From Streptantibioticus rubrisoli (lineage in GTDB: Bacteria; Actinomycetota; Actinomycetes; Streptomycetales; Streptomycetaceae), in assembly GCF_024436055.1 (NCBI RefSeq), contig NZ_JANFNH010000016.1:52559-116558 (forward strand): DNA of 64,000 nt, in the 5' to 3' direction. The notes below the pieces were generated by a model. The model was not told where the DNA came from and ran no database searches. It saw only the letters and a list, made by a program, of their open reading frames with translations. Every line of letters begins with the position of its first letter. The first letter of the stretch is position 1. Shown here one piece after another: positions 60,728 through 64,000 of the stretch. The translations under genes and the position numbers were made by a program.

Positions 60728-60755
60728 GCGTCCCGCTGCAGTGCGGTGATGTGCC

Positions 60756-60868
60756 GTCGATCGTCTGCCGCACCGGTGTGGCTGGTCGCGCCCACGCGGC
60801 GGAGCCGCACATGAACCCAGCCCCGCGCCCCTTCAGGGTGCCACCGAACCGCCGGACTTCGCCCGACC
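60756..60868. repeat. dispersed Streptomyces-type intergenic repeat, copy 2
   Basis: About 113 bases matching 53894-54008 with scattered substitutions and a two-base deletion. It lies in the 250-base gap between the DUF4365 partner gene and thrS, in the same orientation as copy 1. Confidence 0.85.
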
Positions 60869-60976
60869 CGCGCAGCCCGCCATGATCATGACTTCGCGCC
60901 GCAGTGGCTGGGCTCGGTACGATTCAGCGGTGCAGCATCCGCTGCCGACCGCATGTTCATGAGTCAGGAGAAACCG

Positions 60977-62956
60977 GTGTCAGAGCTCCGTGTGATCATC
61001 AAACGCGATTCCGTGGAACGGGAAGAGCGCGTGGTCACGACGGGGACGACGGCCGCCGACCTCTTCGAGGACCGCTCCGTCGTCGCTGCCCGTGTCGCCG
61101 GTGAGCTGAAGGACCTCAGCTACCCGCTCTCCGACGGCGACGAGGTCGAACCCGTCACCATCGACAGCGAGGACGGGCTGAACGTCCTGCGGCACTCCAC
61201 CGCGCACGTCATGGCACAGGCCGTCCAGGAGATCTTCCCGGACGCCAAGCTCGGCATCGGCCCGCCGATCAAGGACGGCTTCTACTACGACTTCGACGTC
61301 GCCGAGGCCTTCCACCCCGATGACCTCAAGCGCATCGAGAAGAAGATGCAGGAGATCGTCAAGCGCGGCCAGCGCTTCTCCCGCCGCGCGGTCAGCGACG
61401 AGGCCGCCCGCGAGGAGCTGGCCGCCGAGCCGTACAAGCTGGAGCTGATCGGCCTTAAGGGCTCCGCCGCGGAGGCCGCCGAGGGTGCCTCGGCCGAGGT
61501 CGGCGCCGGTGAGCTGACCATCTACGACAACCTGGACGCGAAGACCGGCGAGCTGTGCTGGAAGGACCTGTGCCGTGGTCCGCACCTGCCGACCACCCGG
61601 ATCATCCCGGCGTTCAAGCTGATGCGCTCCGCCGCCGCGTACTGGCGCGGCAGCGAGAAGAACCCGCAGCTGCAGCGGATCTACGGCACCGCGTGGCCGT
61701 CCAAGGACGAGCTGAAGGCGTACCTCGACCGGCTGGCCGAGGCCGAGAAGCGCGACCACCGCAAGCTCGGTGCCGAACTCGACCTGTTCTCCTTCCCGGA
61801 GGAGATCGGCTCCGGCCTGCCGGTGTTCCACCCCAAGGGCGGTGTCATCCGCCGGGTGATGGAGGACTACTCGCGGCGCCGCCACGAGGAGGCCGGGTAC
61901 TCGTTCGTCAACACCCCGCACATCACCAAGCAGGAGCTCTACCAGACCTCCGGCCACCTGGACTGGTACGCGGACGGCATGTACCCGCCCATGGAGCTGG
62001 AGGAGGGCCACAAGTACTACCTGAAGCCCATGAACTGCCCCATGCACAACCTGATCTTCAGGTCCCGGGGCCGCTCCTACCGTGAACTGCCCCTGCGCCT
62101 CTTCGAGTTCGGCACCGTCTACCGGTACGAGAAGTCGGGCGTGGTGCACGGTCTGACCCGGGTGCGCGGGCTGACCCAGGACGACGCGCACATCTACTGC
62201 ACCAAGGAGCAGATGGCCGACGAGCTGGACTCGCTGCTCACCTTCGTGCTGAACCTGCTGCGCGACTACGGGCTCAACGACTTCTACCTGGAGCTGTCCA
62301 CCAAGGACCCGGAGAAGTTCATCGGCTCCGACGAGGTCTGGGAGGAGGCCACCCAGACGCTGCGCGAGGCGGCCGAGAAGCAGGGCCTCGACCTGGTGAT
62401 GGACCCGGGCGGCGCCGCGTTCTACGGACCGAAGATCTCCGTGCAGGCGCGGGACGCGATCGGCCGCACCTGGCAGATGTCCACGATCCAGGTGGATTTC
62501 AACCTGCCCGAGCGGTTCGACCTGGAGTTCCAGGCCGCCGACGGCTCCCGGCAGCGTCCGGTGATGATCCACCGGGCACTGTTCGGCTCCATCGAGCGGT
62601 TCTTCGGCGTGCTGACCGAGCACTACGCGGGTGCGTTCCCGGCCTGGCTGGCGCCGGTCCAGGCGGTCGGCATCCCGATCGGTGACGGGCACGTTCCGTA
62701 CCTGGAGGAGTTCGCGGCGCAGGGGCGGGCCAAGGGGCTGCGGATCGAGGTGGACTCTTCGGCGGACCGCATGCAGAAGAAGATCCGCAACGCCCAGAAG
62801 ATGAAGATCCCGTTCATGGTCATCGTGGGTGACGAGGACGTGGCGAACGGTGCGGTGAGCTTCCGCTACCGCGACGGTTCGCAGAAGAACGGCATTCCGC
62901 GTGACCAGGCGCTGGCCGAGATCGTTGATGCTGTGGAGCGCCGTATCCAGGTGTGA
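60977..62956 (+). CDS. thrS: threonyl-tRNA synthetase
   Basis: A 659-residue class II synthetase charging tRNA-Thr. Domains: TGS (about 1-65), second additional/editing-related domain with [18 protein letters not shown], catalytic core (about 245-535) with [36 protein letters not shown] (motif 2 region and zinc Cys) and [16 protein letters not shown] (motif 3), and the anticodon-binding domain (about 545-659). GTG 60977 is used because AGGAG lies six bases before it and the family starts there; ATG 60953 and 60959 are in frame. TACGAT near 60917 may be the -10 element. No T-box leader seen. Confidence 0.97.
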   Translation: MSELRVIIKRDSVEREERVVTTGTTAADLFEDRSVVAARVAGELKDLSYPLSDGDEVEPVTIDSEDGLNVLRHSTAHVMAQAVQEIFPDAKLGIGPPIKDGFYYDFDVAEAFHPDDLKRIEKKMQEIVKRGQRFSRRAVSDEAAREELAAEPYKLELIGLKGSAAEAAEGASAEVGAGELTIYDNLDAKTGELCWKDLCRGPHLPTTRIIPAFKLMRSAAAYWRGSEKNPQLQRIYGTAWPSKDELKAYLDRLAEAEKRDHRKLGAELDLFSFPEEIGSGLPVFHPKGGVIRRVMEDYSRRRHEEAGYSFVNTPHITKQELYQTSGHLDWYADGMYPPMELEEGHKYYLKPMNCPMHNLIFRSRGRSYRELPLRLFEFGTVYRYEKSGVVHGLTRVRGLTQDDAHIYCTKEQMADELDSLLTFVLNLLRDYGLNDFYLELSTKDPEKFIGSDEVWEEATQTLREAAEKQGLDLVMDPGGAAFYGPKISVQARDAIGRTWQMSTIQVDFNLPERFDLEFQAADGSRQRPVMIHRALFGSIERFFGVLTEHYAGAFPAWLAPVQAVGIPIGDGHVPYLEEFAAQGRAKGLRIEVDSSADRMQKKIRNAQKMKIPFMVIVGDEDVANGAVSFRYRDGSQKNGIPRDQALAEIVDAVERRIQV

Positions 62957-62980
62957 CTGGTCCCCGCGTGGCCGGGGTGA

Positions 62981-63010
62981 CGAGGGGCGGACCGCAAGGT
63001 CCGCCCCTCG
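62981..63010 (+). terminator. thrS terminator
   Basis: A perfect 13-bp stem (62981-62993 with 62998-63010) closing on a GCAA tetraloop, 24 bases after the stop. Confidence 0.85.
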
Positions 63011-63014
63011 CCGC

Positions 63015-63042
63015 TTCGCACCGCGCCCGGGGCGAATATGCT
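63015..63042 (+). promoter_or_regulatory. promoter of the HIT gene
   Basis: TTCGCA (63015-63020) and TATGCT (63037-63042), 16-base spacer, seven bases before the ATG at 63050: a leaderless transcript starting right after the thrS terminator. Confidence 0.5.
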
Positions 63043-63049
63043 GCACAAC

Positions 63050-63595
63050 ATGACGACTGAGCCGGAGCAGCAGATCGGAGTGGGAACCCCGGACGCGTTC
63101 CAGCGCCTGTGGACCCCGCACCGCATGGCGTATATCCAGGGCGAGAACAAGCCGACCGGTCCGGAGGCCGGTGACGGCTGCCCGTTCTGCGCGATTCCGG
63201 ACAAGTCAGATGTCGACGGGCTGATCATCGCGCGCGGTGAGAAGGTCTACGCGGTGCTGAACCTGTACCCGTACAACGGCGGCCATCTGATGGTGGTGCC
63301 GTACCGGCACGTCGCGGACTACACCGACCTCGACGAGGCCGAGACGGCGGAGCTCGCGGAGTTCACCAAGCGGGCGATGGCCGCGCTGCGCTCGGCGTCC
63401 GGAGCGCACGGGTTCAACATCGGCATGAACCAGGGTGCGGTGGCGGGGGCGGGTATCGCCGCCCATCTGCATCAGCACGTGGTGCCCCGCTGGGGTGGTG
63501 ACACCAACTTCATGCCGGTGGTGGGGCACACGAAGGTGCTGCCCCAACTCCTCGCGGACACGCGGGCCATGCTGGCGGCTCACTGGCCGCAGTGA
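63050..63595 (+). CDS. HIT-family nucleotide hydrolase/phosphorylase
   Basis: A 181-residue histidine-triad protein. The triad H139-L-H141-Q-H143 lies in AAHLHQHVVPRW, with H143 next to the phosphoryl-transfer step. CPFC (C44, C47) is a probable zinc site shared by the longer actinobacterial HIT proteins, related to Ap4A phosphorylase. Follows thrS, as in other streptomycetes where this gene precedes pgsA. ATG 63050 fits a leaderless mRNA; ATG 63038 would overlap the -10 element. Confidence 0.92.
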   Translation: MTTEPEQQIGVGTPDAFQRLWTPHRMAYIQGENKPTGPEAGDGCPFCAIPDKSDVDGLIIARGEKVYAVLNLYPYNGGHLMVVPYRHVADYTDLDEAETAELAEFTKRAMAALRSASGAHGFNIGMNQGAVAGAGIAAHLHQHVVPRWGGDTNFMPVVGHTKVLPQLLADTRAMLAAHWPQ

Positions 63596-63639
63596 CCTGC
63601 GGGTCCGCCGTGCGCCCCGCGATCCGCGCTGCGCGCGTC

Positions 63640-63983
63640 GTCCTCAAACGCCGGACGGGCTGATTTTCCCACCAGCCCGCCCGACGTTTTCGCCAACTGG
63701 CCCGACGGTTTCCATCAATCCGGCCCGACGGTTTCCACCAAGCCCGTCTGGTGGTTTCCATCAATACGGTCCAGCGGTTTCCATCGAGCCCGTCCGGCGT
63801 TTTCGTCAATCCGGTCCGATGGTTTCCATCAAGCCCGTCCGGCACTTTCGCCAGCCGGTCCGGTGGTTCCACCGAGCCCCTGCGGCGTTTGCGTCGCCGG
63901 TCCGACGGTTTCCACCGAGGCGGTTCGGTGGTTCCAAAAGCTCCTCCGGCGGCCTCCATCAAGCCCGTCCGGCGTTTGAGGAC
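63640..63983. repeat. degenerate ~22-bp tandem array bounded by a 22-bp inverted repeat
   Basis: 63640-63661 (GTCCTCAAACGCCGGACGGG...) is the perfect reverse complement of 63962-63983. Between them about 14 units of 20-23 bases vary around GTCCGRCGGTTTCCATCAAG, their ends alternating roughly between AATCCGG and AAGCCCG. No coding frame fits. The terminal motif resembles a common Streptomyces intergenic element. Nothing else is visible from 63596 to the window end. Confidence 0.8.
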
Positions 63984-64000
63984 AAAAGGGCGGGCGGGTG

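Noticed and set aside
63640..63983. CRISPR array
   Set aside because: Units are degenerate, contiguous and have no spacers; no cas genes are in the window.

Overview
The window is high-GC DNA with dense, mostly short-gapped genes, many GTG starts and 1-4 base stop/start overlaps. It looks like a chromosomal core region of a Streptomyces species. The best markers are an SsgB gene (sporulation septum protein, 56353-56766), a single TTA leucine codon in a sigma-factor-like gene (bldA logic), and several GC-rich dispersed intergenic repeats. From memory, the gene order (pheST, argCJBDR, metNIQ, cob genes, ssgB, thrS) resembles the SCO1530-SCO1596 part of the S. coelicolor chromosome. No prophage, integrase, transposase, CRISPR array or biosynthetic cluster is visible.

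Layout: 1-5.9 kb, an RNA methyltransferase, an orphan PAS histidine kinase and pheST. 5.9-13.4 kb, 3-hydroxybutyryl-CoA dehydrogenase, a Tat-exported glycosidase-like protein, small DUF proteins, DoxX, monomeric isocitrate dehydrogenase and a lincosamide-nucleotidyltransferase-like gene. 13.5-18.9 kb, argC-argJ-argB-argD-argR, with an unusual 89-bp tandem repeat between argC and argJ. 19.0-24.1 kb, a flavin electron-transfer operon (ApbE, FMN-binding protein, ferric-reductase-like membrane protein) divergent from an OmpR-type two-component system. 24.1-27.4 kb, DUF488, then argG-argH behind tandem ARG boxes. 27.5-33.6 kb, TetR-MFS pump pair, acyltransferase, TTA-containing sigma-like gene, GNAT, two membrane proteins, HAD phosphatase. 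33.6-36.8 kb, candidate leader peptide and metN-metI-metQ. 36.8-45.9 kb, methyltransferase, GNAT, cobL, a BluB-CobT fusion, a siroheme/precorrin-2 synthase and a second TrmH-type methyltransferase. 46-50.2 kb, paired acyl-CoA dehydrogenases and a membrane-anchored Ser/Thr kinase. 50.5-58 kb, small proteins, seven tRNA genes (three Val-GAC, Cys, Gly, two Val-CAC), a class IV aminotransferase, tandem GNAT, DsbA-like protein, CGNR regulator, ssgB. 58-64 kb, DEDD exonuclease, DUF4365 pair, thrS, HIT protein and a terminal degenerate repeat array.

The arginine genes form one pathway in two transcription units, controlled by the ArgR encoded at the end of the first: candidate operators lie in both argC and argG promoters. 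The cobalamin genes supply late corrin methylation (CobL), lower-ligand synthesis and activation (BluB-CobT) and the precorrin-2 branch point (CobA/CysG). The most unusual object is the argC-argJ junction: four 89-bp units plus a truncated fifth encode five small ORFs, each with a GGAG site and a GTGA overlap, giving an unbroken chain of potential translational coupling from argC to argJ. All database-style names are from motif recognition by eye; no searches were run.
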